The notes beneath the pieces are model-generated. The model was given only the letters and a program-made list of their open reading frames with translations, did not search any database and was not told the origin of the DNA. 43,500 bases of DNA from the NCBI RefSeq assembly GCF_001552635.1, contig NZ_BCRO01000103.1, positions 1 to 43,500 on the forward strand, given 5' to 3'. The position numbers were made by a program, and so were the translations under genes. Below are positions 23,360 to 31,565 of the stretch, piece by piece. Position 1 is the stretch's first letter. The number at the start of each line of letters is the position of its first letter. This DNA comes from Actinomadura hibisca NBRC 15177 (lineage in GTDB: Bacteria; Actinomycetota; Actinomycetes; Streptosporangiales; Streptosporangiaceae).

Positions 23360-24678
23360 CCGCGCCCTACGCGCTGGACGACCATGCGCTGAAGGAACTC
23401 ATCGCCGGGGAACTGGGCGCGGTCCGCGACCGCAGCCTCGGCCTCACCACCGGCGTGCTGGACGAGGACGGGCTGACCGCGCAGGTCTCCCCGCTGATGT
23501 CCCCGCTGGTGTGGGACCTGGCGCACGTCGGCAACTACGAGGAACTGTGGCTGCTGCGCGCCGCCGCCGGGACCGAGCCGTTGCGGCCCGAGATCGACGG
23601 CCTGTACGACGCGTTCGAGCACCCCCGCGCCGAACGCCCCACGCTGCCGCTCCTGCCGCCGGACGAGGCCCGCGCCTACCTCGAAACGGTGCGCGCCAGG
23701 GTGCTCGACACCCTGGGCAAGGCCCGCTTCGACGGCGACGACCCGCTCACCTCGGGCGGGTTCGTCTACGGGATGGTCGTGCAGCACGAGCACATGCATG
23801 ACGAGACCATGCTCGCCACCCACCAGCTCCGCCGGGGCGCGCCCGCGCTGCTCGACCCGGTGCTCCCCGCGTCCCCGGTGGAACCGTCCGCCGCGCGCGA
23901 GGTGCTGGTGGTGGCCGGGCCGTTCGTGATGGGCACCTCCGACGACCCGTGGGCCTACGACAACGAGCGGCCGGGCCACATGGTGGACCTGCCCGCCTAC
24001 TACATCGACGCCGAACCGGTCAGCAACGCCGACTACCTCGCGTTCATGGAGGCGGGCGGCTACGACGAGCCGCGCTGGTGGACCACCAAGGGATGGGAGT
24101 GGCGCAACGGCAGCGGCAAGCGCGCGCCCGCGTTCTGGACGCGCGAGGGCGGTCAGTGGCTGCGGCGGCGGTTCGGGCGCGTCGAGCCGGTTCCGCCTGC
24201 CGAGGCCGTCCAGCACGTGTGCTGGTACGAGGCCGACGCGTACGCGCGATGGGCGGGCAAGCGGCTGCCCACCGAGGCCGAGTGGGAGAAGGCCGCCGCC
24301 TGGGACCCCGACGCGAACCGTGCGCGCCGCTACCCGTGGGGCGACCACTACGAACCGGGCCGCGCCAACCTGGGCCAGCGCGCGTTGCGGCCGTCCGAGG
24401 AAGGCGCGTACGCGTCGGGCGCGTCCGCCTACGGCGTGCGGCGGATGGTGGGCGACGTGTGGGAGTGGACCTCCTCCGACTTCCACGGCTACGAGGGTTT
24501 CCGGTCCTTCCCCTACAAGGAGTACTCGGAGGCGTTCTTCGGCCCCGACTACAAGGTGCTGCGCGGCGGATCGTGGGCGACCCACCCGCTGGCCGTGCGC
24601 AACACCTTCCGGAACTGGGACTACCCGATCCGGCGGCAGATCTTCACCGGCTTCCGCTGCGCGCGGGACGTGCGCTGA
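23356..24678 (+). CDS. egtB: Hercynine/gamma-glutamylcysteine sulfoxide synthase EgtB
   Basis: A 440-residue non-heme iron enzyme that uses O2 to join hercynine and gamma-glutamylcysteine as a sulfoxide. The N-terminal DinB-like domain carries the three iron-ligand histidines expected for EgtB: one in WDLAHVGNYEE and two in QHEHMHDET. The C-terminal formylglycine-generating-enzyme-like domain shows GPFVMGTSDDPWAYDNERP, RLPTEAEWEKAA, GDVWEWTSSDF and VLRGGSWAT. Length agrees with the family. It is coupled to egtA by a 4-nt overlap and to egtC by TGATG. Confidence 0.95.
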   Translation: MTAPYALDDHALKELIAGELGAVRDRSLGLTTGVLDEDGLTAQVSPLMSPLVWDLAHVGNYEELWLLRAAAGTEPLRPEIDGLYDAFEHPRAERPTLPLLPPDEARAYLETVRARVLDTLGKARFDGDDPLTSGGFVYGMVVQHEHMHDETMLATHQLRRGAPALLDPVLPASPVEPSAAREVLVVAGPFVMGTSDDPWAYDNERPGHMVDLPAYYIDAEPVSNADYLAFMEAGGYDEPRWWTTKGWEWRNGSGKRAPAFWTREGGQWLRRRFGRVEPVPPAEAVQHVCWYEADAYARWAGKRLPTEAEWEKAAAWDPDANRARRYPWGDHYEPGRANLGQRALRPSEEGAYASGASAYGVRRMVGDVWEWTSSDFHGYEGFRSFPYKEYSEAFFGPDYKVLRGGSWATHPLAVRNTFRNWDYPIRRQIFTGFRCARDVR

Positions 24679-25412
24679 TGTGCCGTCACGTGGGCTACCT
24701 CGGCCCGGGGATCTCGCTGCACTCCCTCGTCTACGACGGCGACCACTCGCTGGAGCACCAGTCGTACGCGCCGCGCATGACGCAGGGGAACCTGCTCAAC
24801 GCCGACGGTTTCGGCGTGGGCTGGTACCGCGACGGCGCGGCGATGCGGTTCCGTCGCGCCCAGCCCATCTGGACCGACCAGTCGTTCCGCGAGATCGCGC
24901 GCGCCGTGGACAGCACGTGCGCGGTCGCCGCGATCCGCTCGGCCACCACCCAGTTCCCGGTGGACGAGTCGTGCGCGCAACCGTTCCGCGCCGGGACGCG
25001 GCTGTTCAGCCACAACGGCAAGGTCGAGGGCTTCGCGGGCGTCGAGGCCAAGCTGCGCGAGCTGGCCGGGGACCTGTCCGAGGTGCCCGACGCCCGCGCG
25101 CCCGTGGACTCGGCGCTGCTGTTCGCGCTCGCCGCCCGGCACTGGCACCGGGCCGGCGACCTGGCCGAGGGCCTCGCCGTCACCGTCCGCACCGTCGCCG
25201 GGCTCGCCCCCGGCCGCTACAACCTGCTGGCCGCCGACGGCACCACCCTGGCGGCCACCACCTGGGGCGACTCGCTGTTCACCCGCACCACGGCGGACGA
25301 GGTGCGCATCGCCTCCGAACCCCTGGACGACGATCCCGGCTGGCGGCCCGTCCCGGACCGCTCGCTGGTCACCGCCGACCCGGCGTCCGGCGTCCGGATC
25401 ACCCCGCTCTGA
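24678..25412 (+). CDS. egtC: Ergothioneine biosynthesis amidohydrolase EgtC
   Basis: A 244-residue class-II glutamine amidotransferase-like hydrolase that removes glutamate from the EgtB product to give hercynylcysteine sulfoxide. Cys2 (MCRHVGY) is the N-terminal nucleophile after Met removal. LLNADGFGVGWY and FSHNGKVEGF are the usual class-II elements. The ATG shares one base with the egtB stop (TGATG), implying coupled translation. egtD begins 24 nt downstream. Confidence 0.94.
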   Translation: MCRHVGYLGPGISLHSLVYDGDHSLEHQSYAPRMTQGNLLNADGFGVGWYRDGAAMRFRRAQPIWTDQSFREIARAVDSTCAVAAIRSATTQFPVDESCAQPFRAGTRLFSHNGKVEGFAGVEAKLRELAGDLSEVPDARAPVDSALLFALAARHWHRAGDLAEGLAVTVRTVAGLAPGRYNLLAADGTTLAATTWGDSLFTRTTADEVRIASEPLDDDPGWRPVPDRSLVTADPASGVRITPL

Positions 25413-25436
25413 CCACCGACGAAAGCAGGACATCAC

Positions 25437-26387
25437 GTGGACCGGTTCCTGACCGCCGACGACCTCGCCAAGACCCTCCGGCGGGACGTCCGCGACGGGC
25501 TGACCGCCGACCCCAAGACGTTGCCGCCCAAGTGGTTCTACGACGAGCGCGGCAGCGTGCTCTTCGAGGAGATCACCGCGCTGGAGGAGTACTACCCGAC
25601 CCGCCGCGAGCGCGAGATCCTCACCGCCCGCGCCGCCGAGATCGCCGCCCTGACCGGCGCGCGCACCCTGCTGGAGCTGGGCGCGGGCTCGGGCGAGAAG
25701 ACGCGCCTGCTGCTGGACGCGCTGGGCGGCACGCTGCGCTCCTACGTCCCGGTGGACGTCAGCGGCGACTTCCTGTCCGGCGCGGCCGCCGCCATCGCCG
25801 CCGACCACCCCGGCATCACCGTGCGCCCGGTCGTCGCCGACTACGAGCAGCACCTGCACCTGCTGCCCACCGGGGACCGGCGGCTGGTCGCCTTCCTCGG
25901 CGGCACGATCGGCAACATGGCGCCCGCCGAGCGCGCCGGGTTCCTCGGCGGGCTGCGCGCCACGATGGGCGAGGGCGACGCGCTGCTGCTGGGCGCCGAC
26001 CTCGTCAAGGACCCCGCCCGCCTGGTGCGCGCCTACGACGACGCCGCCGGGGTGACCGCCGAGTTCAACCGCAACGTGCTGCACGTCGTCAACCGGGAGC
26101 TGGCCGCCGACTTCGACCCCGGCGCGTTCGAGCACGTGGCCGCGTGGAACGCCGCCGAGGAGTGGATCGAGATGCGGCTGCGCTCCACGCGCGACCAGAC
26201 GGTGCGGATCGGCGGCCTCGACCTGGCGGTGGAGTTCGCGGCGGGTGAGGAGACGCGCACCGAGATCTCCGCCAAGTTCCGCCGCGAGCGCCTGGAACGC
26301 GAGATGGCCGCCGCCGGGCTCGCGCTCGCCGAGATGTGGACCGACGCGGCGGGCGACTTCTCGCTCTGCCTGGCCCGGCCCGCCTAG
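25437..26387 (+). CDS. egtD: Histidine N-alpha-methyltransferase EgtD
   Basis: A 316-residue SAM-dependent methyltransferase that trimethylates L-histidine to hercynine, the first committed step to ergothioneine. Features include PPKWFYDERGSVLFEEITALEEYYPTR (split: PPKWFYDERGS and ITALEEYYPTR), the SAM loop LLELGAGSGEKTRLLL (about 80-95), FLGGTIGNM, LLGADLVKD, and the family end AEMWTDAAGDFSLCLARP. GTG at 25437 has AAGCAGGA upstream. It shares its CTAG stop region with the convergent lipase gene. No egtE (C-S lyase) follows. Confidence 0.95.
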   Translation: MDRFLTADDLAKTLRRDVRDGLTADPKTLPPKWFYDERGSVLFEEITALEEYYPTRREREILTARAAEIAALTGARTLLELGAGSGEKTRLLLDALGGTLRSYVPVDVSGDFLSGAAAAIAADHPGITVRPVVADYEQHLHLLPTGDRRLVAFLGGTIGNMAPAERAGFLGGLRATMGEGDALLLGADLVKDPARLVRAYDDAAGVTAEFNRNVLHVVNRELAADFDPGAFEHVAAWNAAEEWIEMRLRSTRDQTVRIGGLDLAVEFAAGEETRTEISAKFRRERLEREMAAAGLALAEMWTDAAGDFSLCLARPA

Positions 26388-27136
26388 CGGTTGCGGACGG
26401 GGTGTGCCAAGCCGAGTCTCCGCAGGTCCTCGGCCAGCCGGGCGGCCAGGTAGCGGTGGCCCTCCACGGTCGGGTGCACCCCGTCGGACCGGATGAACCC
26501 GGTCGCGTTGCCGGTGCCGGTCGCCCGGTTGCCGGTGATCCACTGCTCACCGATCGGGTCGACGAACGGGACGCCCAGCTCCCCGGCCACCCCGCGCAGC
26601 GCGTCCCGCACGGCGACGGCGTTGGGCGGCGGGGCCTCGTTGCCCCAGATCGGCCCGATCAGCGCCAGCCGGGTCTTCGGCCAGCGCTGCCGCGCGCGGG
26701 CCAGCAGCTCGCGCGCGGCGGCGCCGACCCGCGGCGCGGGATGCACCCAGTCGTTGTGCCCGCCGGACACGATCAGCAGGTCCGGCGGGGGCCGCCAGCC
26801 GAGCTGGCTCTCGAACATCACCCCGAACGGCTGCCGGCCCCCGTTCGCCACGAACCCGGTGCCGCCCCGGCCCCCGACGATCACCTGCCAGCCCAGCAGC
26901 CGCGCGACCGCCGCGGAGTAGGCGTTCTCCGGCTGGGTGCCGCGCTCGCCCACGGTGTAGCTGTCGCCCAGGAACATCACGACCGGCGGCTCGACGGCGG
27001 CGGACGCCGGGCGCACCGAGGCGGCCGACGCCGGGCGCCGCACCGGCCCGTCCACCGCCGAGCAGCCGCCCGTCGGCAGGACGCCCAGGCACAGCGCGAG
27101 AACCGCCGCGCCGCGGCGTGCGCGGCGATAGCTCAT
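26384..27136 (-). CDS. Secreted SGNH/GDSL-type hydrolase, possible lipoprotein
   Basis: A 250-residue esterase/lipase-fold protein. After an N-terminal secretion segment (residues 1-25) comes a Cys25 within LPTGGC, a marginal lipobox because the -3 residue is Thr. The catalytic blocks are FLGDSYTVG (Ser59), GGRGGTGF, VSGGHNDW and DGVHPTVEGHRYLA (Asp and His). It should cleave ester or acyl groups outside the cytoplasmic membrane. The divergent neighbour at 27284 is a membrane O-acyltransferase, so the two may add and remove acyl groups on the same cell-surface or exported glycan; this is inferred from proximity. Its stop overlaps egtD's by 4 nt. Confidence 0.88.
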   Translation of the reverse strand: MSYRRARRGAAVLALCLGVLPTGGCSAVDGPVRRPASAASVRPASAAVEPPVVMFLGDSYTVGERGTQPENAYSAAVARLLGWQVIVGGRGGTGFVANGGRQPFGVMFESQLGWRPPPDLLIVSGGHNDWVHPAPRVGAAARELLARARQRWPKTRLALIGPIWGNEAPPPNAVAVRDALRGVAGELGVPFVDPIGEQWITGNRATGTGNATGFIRSDGVHPTVEGHRYLAARLAEDLRRLGLAHPVRNR

Positions 27137-27283
27137 GAATGACCACCAATTCGGGGGGAACGTCCGGCCGATTTTACTGATCGTTCTCCGTCGCGGGCAC
27201 CGTTCGCCACAGCCACGCGGAGTTCACCGGAGACTCGCCCGGCGGCCCCCCGAGCGCCATCCCGCGCCACCAGGGTTCCGCGG

Positions 27284-28450
27284 GTGACGAAACGCCCTCA
27301 CCCAGCCGTTTTCGCCCCTCCCACCGCGCTCCCTCCGGTGACCGGGCGGCGCGAGCGGCTCGGCGAGCTGGACCTGCTCCGCTTCGTCGCGGCGCTCGTG
27401 GTGGTGGCGTACCACTTCACCGGGTTCGGCGGCGCGGGGGCGTGGCCGGAGCCGTCCCGCGAGGTGTTCCCCGCGCTCGGCGCGATCACCCGGTACGGCT
27501 ACCTCGGCGTGGACCTGTTCTTCCTGATCAGCGGCTTCGTCATCCTCAAGAGCCTGTGGGGGCGCGGGCCCGGGGAGTTCGGGGTCTCCCGCGTGGTGCG
27601 GCTGATGCCCGCCTACTGGGCGAGCGTGCTACTGGGCGCGGCGGTGTTCGGGCTGACCGGCCGGGGTTCCGGCGCGCCCGGCCTGGTCGTGCCGAACCTG
27701 ACCATGCTCCAGGGCGGCCTCGGCGTGCGGAACGTGGACGCCGTCTACTGGACCCTCTGGATCGAGCTGCACTTCTACGTGCTGGCCGCCGGGCTCGCCG
27801 CCGTCGGAGTGACCTACCGCGCCTGCCTGGTGTTCATGGCGGCCTGGCTGCTCGGCGGGGTGTTCGCCGACGAGGCCGGGCACAAACTGCTCCAGGTCAT
27901 GCTGGTGCCGACATGGAGTCCCTACTTCGTCGCGGGCATGGCGCTGTACCTGATCCACCGGCACGGCCCGACGCTGCTGCTGTGGGGGTACGTCGGCGCG
28001 TGCTGGCTGCTGGCGCTGCACTGGGCCGCCTACCGGGCCGAGCACGTGTTCCGGGGCGGCGGCGAGCGGGTGGTCGCCGCCGCCGTGACCGTCATCTTCG
28101 CGGTGATGATCGGCGTGGCGACCGGACGCCTGCGCCGCCTGCGCAGCCCCGGCCTCGCCACTCCGCTCGCCACCTTGGGCGCGCTCACCTACCCCCTCTA
28201 CCTGACGCACTCGCAGGTCGCGCTACCGCTGCTGGACCACGCCTACCCGGCCTTGAACCGCTGGACGGCGCTGGCCCTGGCCACCGCGACCGCGCTGCTG
28301 GTCGCGTACGCGGTGCACCGCCTGGTGGAGAAACCGGCCCAACGCTGGCTGCAAGCCCGCCTGCGGGAATCGCTGATCCCGATGCGCCCACCCGCCCCAC
28401 CGGTGGTGCCGCCGCCCCGTCCCGCCGAAAGCGAGCTACTCCCGCGCTGA
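27284..28450 (+). CDS. Membrane acyltransferase 3 family protein (OafA/YrhL type)
   Basis: A 388-residue multi-pass protein with about 10 membrane helices. The N-terminal signature is ELDLLRFVAALVVVAYHFTG with the conserved His, then YGYLGVDLFFLISGFVI and the arginine-containing FGVSRVVRLMPAYW. These enzymes transfer acetyl or other acyl groups from the cytoplasm to extracytoplasmic sugars or lipids. The start is GTG at 27284. The final 35 residues are a proline-rich cytoplasmic or external tail. It is divergent from the SGNH hydrolase. Confidence 0.9.
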   Translation: MTKRPHPAVFAPPTALPPVTGRRERLGELDLLRFVAALVVVAYHFTGFGGAGAWPEPSREVFPALGAITRYGYLGVDLFFLISGFVILKSLWGRGPGEFGVSRVVRLMPAYWASVLLGAAVFGLTGRGSGAPGLVVPNLTMLQGGLGVRNVDAVYWTLWIELHFYVLAAGLAAVGVTYRACLVFMAAWLLGGVFADEAGHKLLQVMLVPTWSPYFVAGMALYLIHRHGPTLLLWGYVGACWLLALHWAAYRAEHVFRGGGERVVAAAVTVIFAVMIGVATGRLRRLRSPGLATPLATLGALTYPLYLTHSQVALPLLDHAYPALNRWTALALATATALLVAYAVHRLVEKPAQRWLQARLRESLIPMRPPAPPVVPPPRPAESELLPR

Positions 28451-28490
28451 CATCCGGCAGGGCATGATGTGCTGCCATGGTGGCCGGATG
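28451..28490 (+). promoter_or_regulatory. Inverted repeat straddling the Sel1-like gene start
   Basis: Eight-bp arms catccggc (28451-28458) and gccggatg (28483-28490) flank the ATG at 28477, with a competing inner stem ggcag/ctgcc (28456-28460 with 28472-28476). No ribosome-binding site is visible. The RNA could hide the start codon or act as a weak terminator of the acyltransferase gene. Confidence 0.35.
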
Positions 28491-28947
28491 GCGCAAGGGC
28501 AAGCGGGCGGAACGCGAACTGCGCGCCCGCGCCGAGGCGGGCGACCTGGACGCCGCGATCACCCTCGGCAGCCGTGAGCTGCTGGAACGCGGCGACGCTC
28601 GCGCCGCCGAAGCCTGGTACCGCCTGGCCGCAGAGGTCGGCAACATCGGCGGCATCACCGGCCTGACGGCCGCGTTGCAGGAGCAGGGCGACCACGACGG
28701 GGCCATGGAATGGGCGCGGCGCGGTGCCGACACCGGCATGTCCGTCGGCCTGTTCAACCTCGGCGTGATGCTGGAGCTGCGCGGCGACATGGCCGGGGCT
28801 GAGCTGTGGTGGCGACGCGCGGCCGACAACGGCCTAGCGGAAGCCGCCCTCCGGCTGGCCGCCCTGGAACGCGGCCGTGGCAACGAAGAGGCCGCCCGGG
28901 ACTGGGAGTCCCGAGCGGCCCTGCTCGGTGCGGTGCACAAGCGCTAG
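28477..28947 (+). CDS. Sel1/TPR-like repeat protein
   Basis: A 156-residue soluble helical repeat protein. Repeats of about 35 residues are visible: LDAAITLGSRELLERGDARAAEAWYRLAAEVGN, GGITGLTAALQEQGDHDGAMEWARRGADTGM and GLFNLGVMLELRGDMAGAELWWRRAADNGL, each with the Sel1/TPR pattern of small residues and AExWxRrAA (each is given here as a landmark; the key residues are A, W and RRAA). It has no signal peptide. It probably mediates protein-protein contacts. It follows the acyltransferase by 26 nt on the same strand; no clear RBS. Confidence 0.75.
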   Translation: MVAGWRKGKRAERELRARAEAGDLDAAITLGSRELLERGDARAAEAWYRLAAEVGNIGGITGLTAALQEQGDHDGAMEWARRGADTGMSVGLFNLGVMLELRGDMAGAELWWRRAADNGLAEAALRLAALERGRGNEEAARDWESRAALLGAVHKR

Positions 28948-28953
28948 ACGGCG

Positions 28954-29484
28954 TCAGGCGGGCGAGTCCAGCGGGCGCAGCTCGTCGGCGTAGCTGACCG
29001 ACACGCGGCGCATCACGCCGTCGTCGGCGATCGAGTACTGGCCCAGCCGCCACAGCGGCGGCGAGTAGGCGTGGATCGACACGCTGGCGTCGGCCGCCCC
29101 GACCAGGCGGTGGATGTGCTCGGGACCGAAGGCGAACGAGGTGCCCTCGCCGACGCGGGTCTGCACGTGGTCGCCGCCGATGCGCGGGTTGCACTCCTCC
29201 AGCTCGCCCGACACCACGCGGACCGCGCCGGACGACACGTCGTGGTCGTGCCAGCCGGTGTCGTTCTCCGGCGTCCAGCACAGCAGCCACACGTCCACGT
29301 ACTCGTCGCGGTAGAGCGAGGCGTAGTGCCGCTCGTCGGCGGAGAAGGCGACGTGCTGCCGCCACAGGCCGGGGTCGGCGGCCAGCGCGTTCACCAGGTC
29401 GCGCAGTTCGCGCTTGTCCAGCGGCCGGGCCGGCAGGTCTTCCAGACAGGCGGCGGCACCAGGGGTGATGACGTCAGCGGGCAT
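28954..29484 (-). CDS. Cysteine dioxygenase family thiol dioxygenase
   Basis: A 176-residue cupin of the cysteine dioxygenase type. The iron ligands are probably His79 and His81 (WHDHD) and His125 (EHIHRL), and Ser136-His138-Tyr140 (SIHAYSPP) match the catalytic Ser-His-Tyr of this family. It should insert O2 into a thiol to make a sulfinate; L-cysteine is the default substrate, but bacterial members also act on 3-mercaptopropionate and other thiols. The ATG at 29484 overlaps the end of the amidohydrolase gene by 11 nt, so both form one operon under the operators at 30404-30441. The nearby ergothioneine genes and MIO-less lyase make a thiol-imidazole-derived substrate possible. Confidence 0.88.
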   Translation of the reverse strand: MPADVITPGAAACLEDLPARPLDKRELRDLVNALAADPGLWRQHVAFSADERHYASLYRDEYVDVWLLCWTPENDTGWHDHDVSSGAVRVVSGELEECNPRIGGDHVQTRVGEGTSFAFGPEHIHRLVGAADASVSIHAYSPPLWRLGQYSIADDGVMRRVSVSYADELRPLDSPA

Positions 29485-30379
29485 TGTCTCGCTCCTCTCC
29501 GTGCAGTAGACGGTGCGGGTTGGCCACGCGGAACGCGTGGGTCGCGGCCTCGCCCAGGGCGAGGTCGCGGGGCTCGGCGTACGGGCGGTCGGTGCCGTGC
29601 ACGACCACGTCCACGCCCAGGGCGCGGACGGTCGCGTCGGCGGCGCGGGGCCCGTAGGAGGACGTCTCGACGAACGCGGCGGGGTCGACCTCGCCGCGCC
29701 CGCCGCCGCGCGCGGCCAGGCGCTCGCCGTGCAGCGGCGCGAGGCCCGCGAGCATCGCGAAGCAGACGCGCAGGCGCGGGTGGCGGGGGCGGCCGAAGGC
29801 GCGGAAGGCGAACCAGGAGGCCTGCATCTGCTGGACGTACGGCACCAGCGCCGCCCACCAGGCCGGGACGTCACCGGCGGCGGGCGCGGGTCCGGGATGG
29901 ACGAACAGCGGCAGGCTGCGCTCTTCGAGCAGGTCGAGCAGCGGGGCGCAGCGCTCGAACCCGGCGGGGTCGGCTAGGGCGGTCGCGGGGAGCTGGAGGC
30001 CGACGAAACCCGCGTCCAGCGCCTTGGCGGTCGCCGCCGCGTCGATCTCGCCGAGGTTCGCCGCCGCCCACGCGCCGAACGGCTCGGGCAGCGTGGCCGC
30101 GCCCTCGTGGTAGGCGTCCAGCAGTGGCCGCGCCTCGCCGGGCGGCAGCCACTCGATCCCCAGCGGCGTGGACAGCGACACCAGCGCGAGGTCCAGGCCG
30201 TCGGCGCGGGCGAGATCGGCGCGGCGGGCGGTGTCGTGGGCGGCGGGATCGACCTCGTACGGGGGCTCGCCGTCCAGGTGGAGGGTCCAGCCGTCGAGGT
30301 ACGGGGGAGTGCGGCGGGCGCGCAGGGCGGCCAGCAGCGGCGCGCCCCAGAGGTGCTGGTGCACGTCGGCGACGGTCAC
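29474..30379 (-). CDS. Metal-dependent amidohydrolase (Amidohydro_2 type)
   Basis: A 301-residue TIM-barrel hydrolase. The metal motif HxH is in DVHQHLWG at the N-terminus (His7, His9); later elements are FVHPGP and VVHGTDRPYAEP with the conserved Asp. Such enzymes hydrolyse C-N bonds or decarboxylate small acids. GTG at 30379 is preferred, with GGGAGG about nine bases upstream; the GTG at 30388 directly abuts that site. It is the first gene of a two-gene operon with the thiol dioxygenase, divergent from the LacI gene. The substrate is unknown. Confidence 0.8.
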   Translation of the reverse strand: MTVADVHQHLWGAPLLAALRARRTPPYLDGWTLHLDGEPPYEVDPAAHDTARRADLARADGLDLALVSLSTPLGIEWLPPGEARPLLDAYHEGAATLPEPFGAWAAANLGEIDAAATAKALDAGFVGLQLPATALADPAGFERCAPLLDLLEERSLPLFVHPGPAPAAGDVPAWWAALVPYVQQMQASWFAFRAFGRPRHPRLRVCFAMLAGLAPLHGERLAARGGGRGEVDPAAFVETSSYGPRAADATVRALGVDVVVHGTDRPYAEPRDLALGEAATHAFRVANPHRLLHGEERDNAR

Positions 30380-30403
30380 GGCGTGCACCCTCCCGACATG
30401 TAC

Positions 30404-30441
30404 TGAACCGCATCAGTTAACCGCTTCAGTGAAGCGGTTCA
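30404..30441. promoter_or_regulatory. Three phased LacI-type operators
   Basis: Three 12-bp palindromic elements of the form TGAANCGNTTCA with the central CG typical of LacI-family sites begin at 30404 (TGAACCGCATCA), 30417 (TTAACCGCTTCA) and 30430 (TGAAGCGGTTCA), exactly 13 bp apart. Copies two and three together make a perfect inverted repeat, with 10-bp arms AACCGCTTCA and TGAAGCGGTT around one base. They lie between the divergent amidohydrolase (25 nt away) and LacI gene (60 nt away) and should control both. Confidence 0.85.
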
Positions 30442-30501
30442 GTAGGCGGCGCGTCAAGCCGCCGCCGTGGATTTGTCGGTCCCACCCCGTAGGGTGGCCG
30501 C

Positions 30502-31512
30502 GTGGCGGCGGACAGGCGCAAGCGCGCGACCATCCGGGAGGTGGCGCAGGCGACCGGGCTGTCCCCGGCCGCCGTCTCCTACGCGCTGCGCGGCATCCAG
30601 ACCTCCGAGGAGACCCAGGAGCGGGTGCGCGCGGCCGCCGCCGAGCTGGGCTACGAGGCCCACCCGATCGCCCGCGCGCTGGCCAGCGGCCGCACCGGCA
30701 TGGTCGGGCTGCTGTGCGGCTCGCTGGAGGACTACTGGCAGCAGTCGCTGGCGGTCGGCATCGGCCGCGCCCTGCTGGCCCGCGACCGCTACGCGCTGCT
30801 GGTCGACGCCGGCGGCGACCCCGACCGCGAGCTGGCGCTCGCCCGGCGGCTGCGCGACCAGCGGGTCGACGGCCTGATCGTGCAGCCGCTCGACCCGGCC
30901 GCCGCGTTGTGGTCCGAGCTCGCCGAGGCCCTGCCGGTGGTGTCGATCGGCGACGCGCTGCACGGCGACCGCGCCCAGGGCGAGGTCGTGTTCGACAACC
31001 GGCGCGGCGTCACCCTCGCGCTGGAGCACCTGGCCGCGCTCGGGCACCGGCGCGTGGCGGTGTTCACCCCGACCCGCGCCAGCACCCCCGACCGGCCCGC
31101 CGACGTGCACGTCAACGCCGAGGCCGAGCGCCTCGGCCTGCGCGCCGAGGCGGTGGTCGCGCCGCAGTCGCTCGCCGAGGCGACGGCCGTGGCCACCGAG
31201 GTGTTGTCGGCGGCGGGGCGGCCCTCGGCGGTGTTCTGCTTCTCCGACGTCATCGCCTACGGCGTCTACGCCGCCACGCGCGCGCTCGGCCTCGACGTGC
31301 CGGGCGACGTGGCGGTCTGCGGCTACGACAACCACCCGATGTCGGCGCTGCTCACCCCGCCGCTCACCACCGTCGACTGGGACATCGACGGCATCGTGCG
31401 CTCGGCGGTGCGGCTGGTGGTCGACGTCATCGACGGCGAGCCGCGCGAGCGCCGCGTCGTCCGCGAGCCGACGCTGCTGGTCCGCGCCTCCACCGGGGGC
31501 GTCCTGCCGTGA
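30502..31512 (+). CDS. LacI-family transcriptional regulator
   Basis: A 336-residue regulator. Residues 8-55 are the LacI helix-turn-helix and hinge (TIREVAQATGLSPAAVSYAL, then LGYEAHPIARALASGRTG). The rest is a periplasmic-binding-like ligand domain with VGLLCGSLEDYW, GLIVQPLDPAA, FCFSDVIAYGVYAA and VCGYDNHPMSALLTPPLTTV. It probably represses the divergent amidohydrolase/thiol dioxygenase operon and itself through the three operators at 30404-30441, with a pathway intermediate as inducer. GTG at 30502. It converges with the MIO-less lyase gene across 53 nt of purine-rich repeats. Confidence 0.92.
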   Translation: MAADRRKRATIREVAQATGLSPAAVSYALRGIQTSEETQERVRAAAAELGYEAHPIARALASGRTGMVGLLCGSLEDYWQQSLAVGIGRALLARDRYALLVDAGGDPDRELALARRLRDQRVDGLIVQPLDPAAALWSELAEALPVVSIGDALHGDRAQGEVVFDNRRGVTLALEHLAALGHRRVAVFTPTRASTPDRPADVHVNAEAERLGLRAEAVVAPQSLAEATAVATEVLSAAGRPSAVFCFSDVIAYGVYAATRALGLDVPGDVAVCGYDNHPMSALLTPPLTTVDWDIDGIVRSAVRLVVDVIDGEPRERRVVREPTLLVRASTGGVLP

Positions 31513-31565
31513 GACCGGAGGGGCCGGAGAGGCCGGAGGAGCTGGAGAGGCCGGAAGGTTCGGGG
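31513..31565. repeat. Purine-rich short direct repeats between convergent genes
   Basis: The 53-nt gap repeats the words ggagaggccgga and ggccgga (for example near 31524, 31530 and 31548). No hairpin terminator with a T tract is evident. A simple-sequence spacer. Confidence 0.5.
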
